A stretch of DNA of 64,000 nucleotides, from NCBI RefSeq assembly GCF_900156815.1, contig NZ_FTOT01000005.1:1-64000 (forward strand), given 5' to 3'. The notes under the pieces are model-generated. The model searched no databases and was not told where the DNA came from. It saw only the letters and a list, made by a program, of their open reading frames with translations. Within the stretch, counting starts at the first letter, position 1; each line of letters opens with the position of its first letter. The DNA comes from Gemmobacter megaterium. Its GTDB lineage: Bacteria; Pseudomonadota; Alphaproteobacteria; Rhodobacterales; Rhodobacteraceae. Position numbers and translations under genes: made by a program. This document shows, piece by piece, positions 1 through 9,108 of the stretch.

Positions 1-161
1 ACACCACAGCGTCTCCGCCTCAGCACCCGTCCCAGCTACCGTCCGGCGGTTCCTTCCGTCCCCGTCGTCTCGGTGAAGCGGTTTCTAGTCAGACACGCCG
101 GAACCCGCAAGTGGAAAATTCAGACAACGTCATCTTTTCGTCACCAGCCCATGTTTTACTG

Positions 162-236
162 CACTTTTCACAACCAAAAACTCACATATCACCCAACCAA
201 AAACACACAACACAAACCAACAACACCAAAAATACA
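162..236 (+). promoter_or_regulatory. 75-nt G-free, A/C-rich tract (possible Rho-utilisation type sequence)
   Basis: From 162 to 236 the plus strand contains no G at all, being almost entirely A and C with a few T, in a genome that is otherwise G+C rich. RNA from the plus strand here would be unstructured and C-rich/G-poor, which is the known composition of Rho loading sites. It could end a transcript entering from the left or act as an unstructured leader for the ABC operon starting at 441. Function is inferred from composition only. Confidence 0.35.
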
Positions 237-340
237 GCCAGAATCACCAAAGTGACCCCAAGGTCACGCCGACTCAGGGGCACGATTCGCCTGACCGGAC
301 AGGATGCACGGCCGCCTGACGCTGCAGGAATGGCCCGACA

Positions 341-356
341 AGTGTCTTGCGACACT
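341..356. promoter_or_regulatory. Inverted repeat AGTGTC-N4-GACACT upstream of the ABC operon
   Basis: A perfect 6+6 inverted repeat with a 4-base spacer (TTGC) lies 85 bases before the first start codon of the peptide ABC operon. Size and position fit an operator for a dimeric regulator. I do not recognise the motif, and a 12-base palindrome can occur by chance. Confidence 0.3.
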
Positions 357-440
357 CTGAAATATCGCTAACACTCGCCAGACAAACACGGACGGGTACG
401 CCCGGACCGCAACAAGAAGACCATACGCGGGGAGCTACAT

Positions 441-1454
441 ATGCCCGATGGGGCGCAGCCTGTTCTTGATGTTCGGGGCCTTAAGACGGTTTTCCGAACG
501 CGCGGCGGCCTGATTCATGCCGTCAACGATGTCAGCTTCAGCCTTCGCCCCGGCGAACTTCTGGGCGTTGTGGGCGAAAGCGGCTCTGGCAAGTCGGTGA
601 CGATGATGTCGCTGCTTGGCCTGCTCCCCTCGCCTCCTGCACAGAATGCCGGTGGGCAGGTCATGTTCGAGGGCAAGGACCTGCTCAAGGTCTCGGCGTC
701 CGAACTGCGCGCCGTGCGCGGGGGGCGTATCGGGTTCATCTTCCAGGATCCGATGACCAGCCTCAATCCGGTGTTCACCGTGGGCTACCAGATCATGGAG
801 CCGCTGCGAAAGCATATGGGCCTTGATAAGGAACGCGCGCGCAAGCGGGCGGCGGAATTGCTGGATCTGGTCGGCATTCCCGATGCCGCGCGACGGTTGA
901 AAGATTATCCGCATCAGTTTTCTGGCGGGATGCGGCAACGGGTGATGATCGCAATCGCCCTGGCCTGCGACCCCAAGGTGCTGATTGCCGACGAGCCCAC
1001 CACCGCTTTGGACGTGACCATTCAGGCGCAGATCCTGGAACTGGTGCGGGATCTTCGGCAGAAGCTGGGCATGGCCATCGTCTGGATCACCCACGATCTG
1101 GGCGTGATCGCCGGTATCGCCGACCGCGTGATGGTGATGTATGGCGGACAGGTCGTCGAGATGGCCCCGGTCAAGGAACTGTTCGCCCGCCCGCGTCACC
1201 CCTATACGCAGGCCCTGCTCCAGACGATTCCGTCGCTGCATGGCCCGCGGGGCGACCGGCTGCGGACCATCGACGGACAGCCGCCCATTCTGCGCAAGGC
1301 ACCGTCCGCCTGCCCCTTCATGTCGCGTTGCCGTCATGCCGTGCCGATGTGCGGGCTGGAAAACCCGGCACGCCGCACGTTGACGCCTGGCCATGATGTG
1401 GCCTGCCACCGGGCCGAGGAACTGGCCATCGTCCGAGAGGTGGCCCATGGCTGA
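441..1454 (+). CDS. Peptide-type ABC transporter ATP-binding protein (OppD/DppD family)
   Basis: First of two ATPase subunits powering uptake of a peptide-like solute through the permeases encoded at 4292-6218. The 337-residue protein has Walker A GESGSGKS at about 45-52, the signature FSGGMRQRV, Walker B VLIADEPT and the H-loop THDLG, followed by the Cys-containing C-terminal oligopeptide-transporter domain ([14 protein letters not shown]) typical of OppD/DppD. Length is normal. The ATG is preceded by a GGGGAG ribosome site. The gene heads the order ATPase-ATPase-binding protein-permease-permease, so both ATPases precede the binding protein. Substrate cannot be read from sequence. Confidence 0.93.
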   Translation: MPDGAQPVLDVRGLKTVFRTRGGLIHAVNDVSFSLRPGELLGVVGESGSGKSVTMMSLLGLLPSPPAQNAGGQVMFEGKDLLKVSASELRAVRGGRIGFIFQDPMTSLNPVFTVGYQIMEPLRKHMGLDKERARKRAAELLDLVGIPDAARRLKDYPHQFSGGMRQRVMIAIALACDPKVLIADEPTTALDVTIQAQILELVRDLRQKLGMAIVWITHDLGVIAGIADRVMVMYGGQVVEMAPVKELFARPRHPYTQALLQTIPSLHGPRGDRLRTIDGQPPILRKAPSACPFMSRCRHAVPMCGLENPARRTLTPGHDVACHRAEELAIVREVAHG

Positions 1455-2508
1455 TCCTGTCCGCAAGCCGCTGGTCGAAGTTGACGGGCTCAAGATGTAC
1501 TTCCCGATCACCGCAGGGCTGTTTCGGCGCAAGGTTGGGGATGTGAAGGCGGTCGATGACGTGTCCTTTACCATCTACGAAGGAGAAACTCTGGGCCTCG
1601 TCGGCGAATCGGGGTGCGGCAAGTCCACTTGCGGACGGGCGGTCCTGCGGCTCTACGATCCGACAGCGGGATCTATTCGCATCGACGGCACCAACATCGC
1701 CACCATGAGCCAGACCATGCTGCGCCCGATGCGTCCTGCGATGCAGATGGTGTTCCAGGATCCGCAAGCCTGCCTGAACGCGCGGATGACGGTCGCCTCC
1801 ATCATATCCGAGCCGCTGGACGAGCATACAAAGATGTCGAAGGCGGAAAAGCTCGCCCGCGTCTACGAGTTGATGGATGCGGTTGGCCTGAACCGGGATT
1901 TTGCCAACCGCTACCCCCATGAGTTTTCCGGCGGACAGCGGCAACGCATCGGCATTGCACGCGCGCTGGCGCTGAACCCGAAGTTCATTGTCTGCGACGA
2001 GCCTATCGCGGCGCTGGATGTCTCGATTCAGGCGCAGGTGGTGAACCTGTTGGAGGATTTGCAGGAAAAGCTGGGCCTGACCTACCTGTTCATCAGCCAC
2101 GATCTGTCGATGGTCCGGCATATCTGTGACCGGGTTGCGGTGATGTATCTGGGCCGGATCGTCGAGATTGCGCCGCGTGACACGCTGTATCAGGCCCCCC
2201 TTCACCCCTATACGCAGGCGCTGCTGTCGGCGGTCCCCGAGCCCGATCCCGACACCGAAACGACACGTCAGCGAATCATCCTGCAAGGCGACGTCCCCTC
2301 GCCGTCGAACCCGCCCAAAGGGTGCAACTTCTGCACCCGCTGTCCCAAGGTGATGCCGATCTGCCGGGAGATCAAGCCGGCACTGGTCGAGGTCGGCCCC
2401 GGACACAGGGCCGCCTGCCATCTACTCGATAACAACACTGCCGCAACAGCCGGACCAACCGGCGGCAACGAGGCACCCGAGCACATCCAACAAGGAGAAA
2501 ACGCATGA
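1447..2508 (+). CDS. Peptide-type ABC transporter ATP-binding protein (OppF/DppF family)
   Basis: Second ATPase of the importer, 353 residues. Walker A is GESGCGKS (53-60), with the signature [10 protein letters not shown], Walker B FIVCDEP, and a Cys-rich C-terminal peptide-transporter domain ([14 protein letters not shown]). The ATG at 1447 was chosen because it gives the family N-terminus ([15 protein letters not shown]) and overlaps the end of the preceding gene by 8 bases (ATGGCTGA), implying translational coupling. An in-frame ATG at 1393 would lie deep inside the upstream gene and is unlikely. Confidence 0.93.
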   Translation: MADPVRKPLVEVDGLKMYFPITAGLFRRKVGDVKAVDDVSFTIYEGETLGLVGESGCGKSTCGRAVLRLYDPTAGSIRIDGTNIATMSQTMLRPMRPAMQMVFQDPQACLNARMTVASIISEPLDEHTKMSKAEKLARVYELMDAVGLNRDFANRYPHEFSGGQRQRIGIARALALNPKFIVCDEPIAALDVSIQAQVVNLLEDLQEKLGLTYLFISHDLSMVRHICDRVAVMYLGRIVEIAPRDTLYQAPLHPYTQALLSAVPEPDPDTETTRQRIILQGDVPSPSNPPKGCNFCTRCPKVMPICREIKPALVEVGPGHRAACHLLDNNTAATAGPTGGNEAPEHIQQGENA

Positions 2509-4205
2509 AACTGAGAACCGCCCTTCTGGGCGCTGCGGCAAGCGTCGCCTTTGCGCCCATGGCGCTGGCCGAACGCGGCGCCGACGGGCATGTCAATGTG
2601 ATCTACTGGCAGGCGCCGTCGATCCTCAACCCCTATCTGTCCGGCGGCACGAAGGATGTGGAATCCTCGTCGCTGGTGATCGAGCCGCTGGCCCGTCACG
2701 ATCAGACCGGCGCCATGGTTCCCTGGCTGGTCGAAGACATCCCGACCCTGGACAATGGCGGCCTGGCCGAGGATCTGAAGTCGATCACCTGGAAGATCAA
2801 GCCGGGCCTCCTGTGGTCGGATGGCACCCCGTTCACCTCTGCCGACGTGGTGTTCACCTATGACTACTGCACGCATCCCGAAGGTGGCTGCGCCCAGTCC
2901 GCGAAATTCGAAGGCGTCAGCGCGGTCGAGGCGCTTGACGACCTGACCGTCAAGATCAGCTTTGCAGATGCAAAGCCGAACCCCTATCTGCCCTTCGTCG
3001 GTGCGCAGTCGCCCATCATCCAGAAGGCGCAGTTCGCCGACTGCATGGGCACCAAGGCGCCGGAGTGCACCTCTGCCAACTTCGGCCCGATCGGAACCGG
3101 CCCGTTCAAGGTGGTCGAATTCAAGACCAACGACGTGATCTCGCTGGAAGCCAACCCGAACTATCGTGATCCGGCCAAGCCGCGCTTTGCCACCATGACG
3201 TTCAAGGGCGGCGGCGATGCCGAGGGCGCGGGCCGTGCCGTTCTGGAAACCGGCGAGTTCGACTATGCATGGAACCTCCAGCTTGCCCCGTCGGTCATCG
3301 ACCAGATGGCCGCTGCTGGCAAGGGCCAGGCCGTTTCGGCCTTTGGCACCCTGGTCGAGCGCATCGAGGTCAACCTGACCAACCCGTCGCCCAGCCTGCC
3401 CGAAGGCGAGCGGTCGACCACCAAGCACCCGCATCCCTTCCTGTCCGACATCAACGTCCGCAAGGCCCTGTCGATGGCCATCGACCGCGAGCTTCTGGTC
3501 GAGGTTGGCTATGGCCGCGCCGGTCGCCCGACCTGTGACCTCGTTCCGGGCCCGGAAGTCTATGCCGCAAAGAACACGTCGTGCTTTGCGCAGGACATCG
3601 CAGGCGCCAACAAGTTGCTGGACGACGCCGGCTGGGTCAAGGGCGGCGACGGAATCCGCGCCAAGGACGGCGTGAAACTGTCGATGGTCTACCAGACTTC
3701 GACCAATGCCGTGCGTCAGGACTTCCAGGCGCTCATCAAGCAGTGGTGGTCGGAAATCGGCGTCGCGGCCGAACTGAAGAACGTCTCGGCCAGCGTGTTC
3801 TTTGGCGGGGATCCGGGTTCGCCCGACACCTTCCAGAAGTTCTACGCCGATGTTGAAATGTACGCCAACAACTTCGACGGAACCGACCCCGAAGCCTATC
3901 TGTCGGCCTATACCTGCAACAAGATCCCGCGCCCCGAAAGCCAGTGGCAGGGCGAGAACATCAACCGGGTCTGTGATCCGGCCTATGACGCCATGGTTGC
4001 CGAACTCGGTCGCACTGCCGATCTGGAAAAGCGCCGCGAACTGGCCGTCAAGATGAACAACTACCTGACGGTGGACAATCATTACATCATTGGTCTGGTG
4101 GATCGTGGCCGCGTCTCGGCCCATTCCAACTCGCTGGGTGGTGTCGTGCTGAACACCTGGGATTCGGAACTCTGGAACGCAGCCGACTGGTATCGGGTCA
4201 AGTGA
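2505..4205 (+). CDS. ABC transporter substrate-binding protein, family 5 (peptide/nickel type)
   Basis: Periplasmic solute-binding protein of the same importer, 566 residues, with a Sec signal peptide ending near AMALA. Features of SBP family 5 include [27 protein letters not shown] and [15 protein letters not shown]. Unusually many cysteines are scattered through the mature protein (for example around THPEGGC, TKAPEC and TSCFAQD), suggesting disulfides. The start overlaps the ATPase stop (ATGA) and has an AAGGAG site. It is followed by a perfect hairpin (4234-4260) before the permease genes. The ligand is unknown; peptide, opine or another solute is possible. Confidence 0.9.
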   Translation: MKLRTALLGAAASVAFAPMALAERGADGHVNVIYWQAPSILNPYLSGGTKDVESSSLVIEPLARHDQTGAMVPWLVEDIPTLDNGGLAEDLKSITWKIKPGLLWSDGTPFTSADVVFTYDYCTHPEGGCAQSAKFEGVSAVEALDDLTVKISFADAKPNPYLPFVGAQSPIIQKAQFADCMGTKAPECTSANFGPIGTGPFKVVEFKTNDVISLEANPNYRDPAKPRFATMTFKGGGDAEGAGRAVLETGEFDYAWNLQLAPSVIDQMAAAGKGQAVSAFGTLVERIEVNLTNPSPSLPEGERSTTKHPHPFLSDINVRKALSMAIDRELLVEVGYGRAGRPTCDLVPGPEVYAAKNTSCFAQDIAGANKLLDDAGWVKGGDGIRAKDGVKLSMVYQTSTNAVRQDFQALIKQWWSEIGVAAELKNVSASVFFGGDPGSPDTFQKFYADVEMYANNFDGTDPEAYLSAYTCNKIPRPESQWQGENINRVCDPAYDAMVAELGRTADLEKRRELAVKMNNYLTVDNHYIIGLVDRGRVSAHSNSLGGVVLNTWDSELWNAADWYRVK

Positions 4206-4233
4206 CCCGGCGCGTCGTCGCCTGACAGCAACC

Positions 4234-4260
4234 GGCGCGGGCAGGATCGCTGCCCGCGCC
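4234..4260 (+). promoter_or_regulatory. Intercistronic hairpin between binding-protein and permease genes
   Basis: An 11-bp perfect stem (GGCGCGGGCAG / CTGCCCGCGCC) with a 5-base loop lies 28 bases after the binding-protein stop and 31 bases before the first permease. No U-tract follows, so it resembles an mRNA-stabilising or attenuating hairpin rather than an operon-ending terminator. Such elements are known to raise binding-protein levels above permease levels in other ABC operons. Confidence 0.6.
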
Positions 4261-4291
4261 CCTCTCCTCCTGCACTTCCGATGGTTCGCCC

Positions 4292-5314
4292 ATGCTGACC
4301 TTTGCGATCCGCCGCATCCTGCTGGCGATCCCCACCCTCATATTCATCAGCCTCGTGCTGTTCCTGTTGCTGGAGGCCGCGCCCGGCGATCCGCTTGCAG
4401 ACATGCCGCTGACCATCCCCCCGGAAGTGCGCGAGAAGATTCGCCTGGCCATGGGCCTGGGCGAGCCTTGGTATGTCCGCTATGTCCTGTGGCTGAACAA
4501 CTTCTTTGTCACGGAACCGCTCTACTGGGTCGACTCGGTGTTCGGTACGGACTGGGCGCAGGGCAAACAACGGATTCTGTCCTACCAGACCCGCTCGCCG
4601 GTCTTTGACACGATCAGCGAACGCCTGCCGCAAACCTTGCTTGTGGTCGGCACCGGGATGCTGGTCGGCATTCTGATCGCGATTCCCATCGGGGTGATCT
4701 CGGCCTATCGGCAGTACAGTTGGTTCGACCAGTTGGGAACCTTCATCTCGATGATCGGGTTCTCGATCCCCACCTTTGTCACCGGCGTCGTCCTGATCGT
4801 CATCTTCGCTGTCTGGATTCCCAACAGCAGCCCCTTCTGGCTGCCGACGATCTATGACACCACGCTGCGCGTACAGGACTGGGACAGCTTCATCGCCCAG
4901 GTCCGGCAAATGATCCTGCCGGTAACGGTTCTGGCGCTGTATTACGCCGCGCAGATCAGCCGCTACATGCGGTCCTCGATGCTGGACAACCTGGGGCAGG
5001 ACTATGTGCGCACCGCCAGGGCCAAGGGATTGACGGAAAAGGTCGTCGTCCTGATACACGTCCTGCGCAACTCGATGATTCCGGTCGTCACCGTGATCAC
5101 ACTGCTGATCCCCGGCGTGTTCACCGGCGCAATCATCACCGAGACCATCTTCAAGGTGAACGGGATCGGCCAGCAGCTTTTGCTGTCGTTGCAAGGCAAC
5201 GATGCGCCGATGGTCATGACCATCACCTTCATCTTTGCCGTCCTGATCGTGGCCTTCAACCTGATTGCCGATGTGCTGTACGGCCTGCTCGACCCGAGGA
5301 TCCGCTATGACTGA
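4292..5314 (+). CDS. ABC transporter permease (DppB/OppB family)
   Basis: Inner-membrane permease of the peptide-type importer, 340 residues. It has an N-terminal membrane anchor (LTFAIRRILLAIPTLIFISL), the OppB N-terminal region, and the cytoplasmic coupling segment YVRTARAKGLTEKVV that contacts the ATPases. Several hydrophobic helices follow and the protein ends DPRIRYD. Length is typical. It overlaps the next permease by 8 bases, so the two are translationally coupled. Confidence 0.92.
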   Translation: MLTFAIRRILLAIPTLIFISLVLFLLLEAAPGDPLADMPLTIPPEVREKIRLAMGLGEPWYVRYVLWLNNFFVTEPLYWVDSVFGTDWAQGKQRILSYQTRSPVFDTISERLPQTLLVVGTGMLVGILIAIPIGVISAYRQYSWFDQLGTFISMIGFSIPTFVTGVVLIVIFAVWIPNSSPFWLPTIYDTTLRVQDWDSFIAQVRQMILPVTVLALYYAAQISRYMRSSMLDNLGQDYVRTARAKGLTEKVVVLIHVLRNSMIPVVTVITLLIPGVFTGAIITETIFKVNGIGQQLLLSLQGNDAPMVMTITFIFAVLIVAFNLIADVLYGLLDPRIRYD

Positions 5315-6218
5315 TGCCGTCACGACAACCTCGGCTCGCCCCCCGCGCAATCAGTGGTGGGATGTCTGGGACCAGTTCAAGACGCACAAGGGCGCCATGT
5401 TTGGCACCGTGGTCTTTTTTGCGGTGATCGCACTCATCGTTCTGGGCCCCTACATCTGGGCGGTTGACGCCAAATACATCAACATCCGTGCCCGCGATCA
5501 GGGCATGTCGCTGACCTATCCCCTGGGCACCGACCAGTTGGGGCGCGACATGCTGGCCCGTGTCATCGCGGGCGGAAAAACGACACTGGCGGTCGGGCTG
5601 GCGGCCATGGCGTTGTCCATGCTTCTGGGAACGCTGGTGGGGGTGCTGTCAGGCTTTTTCAAACGTGCGGACGGGGCGCTGATGCGGTTGACGGATCTGT
5701 TCCTCGCCCTGCCGCTGCTGCCCCTGCTGCTGCTCATGGTCATGTTGTTCCGCGAGCCGCTGGTGATGAACTTCGGCCCCGAGATGGGAATCTTCATCCT
5801 GATCGTGGTTGCAATCGCCGTCACATCCTGGATGAACACCGCCCGCATTGTGCGCGGCGAGGTTCTGACCATCAAGGAACGCGAATTCGTGCTGGCAGCG
5901 CGGTCCATCGGCACACCGTCGCGGCGCATCATCACCCGGCACATCCTGCCATCGGTGATGTCGCCCATCATGGTGTCGGCCACCCTGGGCATCGCCAACG
6001 CGGTGATCACCGAAAGCGCGCTGTCCTTTCTGGGCCTTGGCTTTCCGCCGGACTTTCCCACCTGGGGGCGGTTGTTGCAGGACGGGATGCCCTATATCAA
6101 CCTGCACCCGGAACGGGTTCTGTGGCCCGCACTGGTGCTGTCGGCGCTGGTGCTGTCGGTGAACTACATCGGCGACGGACTGCGCGACGCGCTCGACCCC
6201 CGGATCAGGGGGCGGTAG
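5307..6218 (+). CDS. ABC transporter permease (DppC/OppC family)
   Basis: Second permease, 303 residues. It has the OppC-type N-terminal helix, a periplasmic stretch ending YPLGTDQLGRDMLARV (a hallmark of DppC), and the coupling EAA-like segment EFVLAARSIGTPSRRI. It ends LDPRIRGR. The ATG at 5307 overlaps the preceding stop; an in-frame ATG at 5265 lies inside the previous gene and gives an unlikely N-terminus. This closes the five-gene operon, with a hairpin immediately after. Confidence 0.92.
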   Translation: MTDAVTTTSARPPRNQWWDVWDQFKTHKGAMFGTVVFFAVIALIVLGPYIWAVDAKYINIRARDQGMSLTYPLGTDQLGRDMLARVIAGGKTTLAVGLAAMALSMLLGTLVGVLSGFFKRADGALMRLTDLFLALPLLPLLLLMVMLFREPLVMNFGPEMGIFILIVVAIAVTSWMNTARIVRGEVLTIKEREFVLAARSIGTPSRRIITRHILPSVMSPIMVSATLGIANAVITESALSFLGLGFPPDFPTWGRLLQDGMPYINLHPERVLWPALVLSALVLSVNYIGDGLRDALDPRIRGR

Positions 6219-6227
6219 GTCCGCACG

Positions 6228-6249
6228 GGTCCGGCCACCAGGCCGGACC
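6228..6249 (+). terminator. Hairpin ending the peptide ABC operon
   Basis: A perfect 9-bp stem (GGTCCGGCC / GGCCGGACC) with a 4-base loop starts 10 bases after the last permease stop. There is no T-run, as is common in high-GC genomes, so it may be a weak or Rho-assisted terminator. Confidence 0.55.
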
Positions 6250-6553
6250 AGCCCCAACCGCTTGCCGGTGGCAAGGCCCCTGCCCTGGCCCGACCCCCGT
6301 GATGGCGACCCAGCTTGCCATTTCCCCCGGTATGCGGTGCGCGGGCGTTGAGAATAAGAACATCCGCCACATCTGTAGCCTCCCGGCACAATACTGCCCC
6401 AAGACCGATGCGAGTGCCCGGAACATTCGGGCCGGTTTCCTCGCGCACCCGGAACATCGTTCTGGGTTGCGCCGCGAGACCACGGGTCGATCCGCTTGAT
6501 TCAACGCGCCTGCTGCTGCATCTCGGAACAGTTTCCCAGATCGGAGCGTCAGA
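6250..6553. other. Intergenic region between ABC operon and yeeE-type gene
   Basis: About 300 bases without a supported gene. The only structure seen is an imperfect inverted repeat around 6448-6466 (GAAC-N3-GTTC core with GC-rich arms), roughly 90 bases upstream of the next gene. It could be an operator or a hairpin in the leader. No promoter stands out. Confidence 0.4.
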
Positions 6554-7609
6554 ATGCTCGAATCCCTTGGTCTAGACATGTCCCCCCGCGCAGTCAGCCT
6601 CTGGGCTGGTGTGCTGATCGGTCTGGCATTTGGCGCCCTGGCAGAGCGTAGCCGGTTCTGCTTGCGCCGGGCAGTGGTCGGCCCGGCGGGGGAACGGGGC
6701 GAAGCCTCGGCAATGTGGTTGGCGGCGCTGGCAACGGCAGTTGCCGGAACTCAGCTTGCACAAGCAACCGGGCTGATCGACCTTGGCGGGCACCGGTTTC
6801 TGGCACCGACCCTGCCGGCTGTGGCGATCCTTGTGGGTGGTCTGCTGTTCGGCGCCGGGATGGTGCTGGCGCGGGGCTGCCCTGCCCGCCTGACGGTGCT
6901 GGCCGCGACCGGAAACCTGCGCGCGGCGATTGTGGTGCTGTTGATCGCCGTTGTCGGTCTGATCAGCATGAAAGGACTGCTGGCCCCGACTGCCGGCAAG
7001 CTGGCAGGCATCACGATCAGCCTGCCGCATCTGGCCGCCCTGCCCGGCAGCGCCATTGCCGTGCCGATAATCCTGGTCCTTCTGTCGCTGGCCGCCCGCC
7101 CCTCCTGGCGGACACTCGCCTTTGGCAGTGCGATCGGTGCACTGGTGCCAGCAACCTGGCTGGCGACCGGCTGGTTTCTGCTGGACGACTTTGATCCGGT
7201 CCCTGTCGAGGCGCTGAGCTTTATCGCGCCGGTCACCGATACGCTGTTCTGGTCCATCGCGGCGACGGCCATTGCGCCCGGTCTTGGTGTCGGGCTGGTG
7301 CTGGGCACCTTGGGCGGCGCCCTGCTGTCTGCCCTGTCCGGGCAGAGGACAGACTGGCAGTCCTTTGCCACGCCGCGCGAAACCGGGCGCTATGTATCCG
7401 GCGCCGCCTTGATGGGTGTCGGCGGTGTATTGGCCGGAGGCTGCACCATAGGCGCGGGGCTGTCAGGGGTTTCAACCCTGTCCACCGCGGCCATTCTGGC
7501 ATTGGCTGCAATCGTGATCGGCGCGCGGCTGACAGATCGGCTGCTCAGTGCATCTTTCGCCGGATCCGCCGGATCATCAGCCACACTCCCGCCACAACCG
7601 GCAGAGTAA
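6554..7609 (+). CDS. YeeE/YedE family sulfur-compound (thiosulfate-type) membrane transporter
   Basis: Polytopic inner-membrane protein of 351 residues containing two DUF395/sulf_transp repeats. Three conserved cysteine motifs are visible: SRFCLRR near the N-terminus, ARGCPAR in the first repeat and GGCTIGAGLSG in the second. In the structurally studied YeeE these three cysteines line the thiosulfate path, so thiosulfate uptake is likely. No TusA/YeeD-like partner is adjacent. The 3-prime end overlaps the convergent DUF3422 gene by 65 bases. Confidence 0.82.
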   Translation: MLESLGLDMSPRAVSLWAGVLIGLAFGALAERSRFCLRRAVVGPAGERGEASAMWLAALATAVAGTQLAQATGLIDLGGHRFLAPTLPAVAILVGGLLFGAGMVLARGCPARLTVLAATGNLRAAIVVLLIAVVGLISMKGLLAPTAGKLAGITISLPHLAALPGSAIAVPIILVLLSLAARPSWRTLAFGSAIGALVPATWLATGWFLLDDFDPVPVEALSFIAPVTDTLFWSIAATAIAPGLGVGLVLGTLGGALLSALSGQRTDWQSFATPRETGRYVSGAALMGVGGVLAGGCTIGAGLSGVSTLSTAAILALAAIVIGARLTDRLLSASFAGSAGSSATLPPQPAE

Positions 7610-8828
7610 GCGCCGCCGTCACCAGCCCCTTGGACAGCCCAAGGGGTTCGGTCATCGGATAGGCCAGATATCCGGCCAGATTGACCGCGTAATAGCTGAT
7701 GGCCACGACGGACAACCCCTCGACCGTCGCCTGCAAGCGCAGTTGCAGATCCGCCCGCCGATCCATGCTTTCCAGAAGTTGCTGGTTCTGGGCACTGCGA
7801 TCCACATCCACCCGCGTGCGCAGCAATTCCGCGGCACGGGCCGCCCGTTCCACCATCTGGCCCAGCCGCGCCTCTGCCGATTGCACGGTCCGCATCGCGG
7901 GATCATAGCGGCGACGCATGAACTCTGCCAAGGTTTGCCGGCCGAACCAGCGTTCTTCGCGCAGGACGGCTATCCGGTCATGCACGATTGCCTCATAGGC
8001 GGCCGTCGCCCCGGCCCGAAAGGAAAACCGGGCGGCCAGCGTTTCAAGGCTGGCCGAAATGCGCAGCAATTCGTTCAATGTGACATCGGCGGGACTGGCC
8101 TCGTCGCGCATGGCCCCGACAAGGGCGGCCAGTTGCGCCTCTATCGCGTTCAACGGCCCGCCCAACTCGCGGGCACGGCCCAGACCCAGCATCGACATGG
8201 CGCGATAGGTCTCGATCTCGCACAGCCGCTGGACGATCCGCCCGATCCGGCGCTGCCCGGTGCCGGGACGTACAAAGACCGCAAAGCGCATGTTGCCCGC
8301 AGGGTCGATGCGAAAATCGCCGGCTACGATGGCCGTGCCGTCCAGCACCTCGGCGCAAGCCAGACTTTCGGCCACGAACCAGCCTTCCAGCTTTTCCATC
8401 ATGCGCTCGGGGTCATCGGGCATCAACTCGACGCGGATCTGCACGGAACACAACCGCAGCCCCGGCGCGGCGCTCAACCAGTCCGTGGGAAATACCGCCG
8501 CTTCGCCCGGATCGAATGGCCGCTCGGGCAGACCGGGGCAAAAGGTCGTATAGGTCACGAATTCGGTGTGGCTTTCCCACTTCAGCAGGTGCCGCCCAAG
8601 CTGGGCCGAATGATGTGTCGCATCGGGTTGCGGATGCGGCGCGCCATGGCGATCCAGCAAATCCACCAGATGGGCACGGTCCAGTTCCCTGTCGCGGCGC
8701 GCAGCCTCAAGCGGCTGCTTCAACGCGATCAGCACGGCATGGCACGGCACCTCCAACTGGGGAAAGGGGCGGGCGTGCAGCTCGTTCACCAGCGCATACC
8801 GCAGGGGATGATCGACTATGGGCGGCAT
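7545..8828 (-). CDS. DUF3422 family membrane protein
   Basis: A 427-residue protein of the DUF3422 family, recognised from the N-terminal HPLRYALVNELHARPFP and the following segments (HLLKWESHTEFVTYT). The N-terminal part looks soluble. The C-terminus has two adjacent membrane helices (GLSVVAISYYAVNLAGYLAY and VTAALTLPVVAGVWLMI) ending in a basic tail. Function is unknown. The ATG at 8828 (MPPIVDHP) gives the family N-terminus; a longer in-frame extension to 9125 has no family resemblance. It runs away from the urease cluster and toward the YeeE-type gene. Confidence 0.82.
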   Translation of the reverse strand: MPPIVDHPLRYALVNELHARPFPQLEVPCHAVLIALKQPLEAARRDRELDRAHLVDLLDRHGAPHPQPDATHHSAQLGRHLLKWESHTEFVTYTTFCPGLPERPFDPGEAAVFPTDWLSAAPGLRLCSVQIRVELMPDDPERMMEKLEGWFVAESLACAEVLDGTAIVAGDFRIDPAGNMRFAVFVRPGTGQRRIGRIVQRLCEIETYRAMSMLGLGRARELGGPLNAIEAQLAALVGAMRDEASPADVTLNELLRISASLETLAARFSFRAGATAAYEAIVHDRIAVLREERWFGRQTLAEFMRRRYDPAMRTVQSAEARLGQMVERAARAAELLRTRVDVDRSAQNQQLLESMDRRADLQLRLQATVEGLSVVAISYYAVNLAGYLAYPMTEPLGLSKGLVTAALTLPVVAGVWLMIRRIRRKMH

Positions 8829-9108
8829 GGATCGGTCCTGTCTTTGGCACGAGTTTCTGCACCACACGACGGCTTTCCAGCAGAATGGCGGTATGCGGGG
8901 GTATGCCACCGGGGTGTTGCCCAAATGCCCCGGCGCGCAACGCCTGCAAAGCCGACACTGCTCTGCCACGCGCAAGAAGTGCACAAAAAACAGCCCAGAT
9001 GCCCAATAGGCAATCAGAACGCCCAGAAGTTCATCCCTGACGCGCTGCGCCGCTGCTGGAGAGTTGAGCCCGCACCAGCGCCGATCACACTGGCGGCAGA
9101 GGAACATC
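8829..9108. other. Divergent intergenic region DUF3422 / ureD
   Basis: Roughly 280 bases without a supported gene, expected to hold the promoters for the DUF3422 gene (leftward) and the urease cluster (rightward). A ribosome site (CAGAGGAA) precedes ureD. I see no clear nickel- or nitrogen-regulator site. Confidence 0.4.

Larger units (their letters stand above)
1..440. other. Upstream non-coding region, no gene supported
   Basis: I see no convincing gene here. Short open frames in this stretch lack family resemblance and ribosome sites. About 120-240 is much lower in GC than the rest of the window and strongly strand-asymmetric (rich in A and C on the plus strand). A short inverted repeat lies at 341-356, about 85 bases before the first ABC transporter gene. 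The region probably holds the promoter and leader of that operon, and possibly the end of a transcript entering from the left. Confidence 0.6.
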
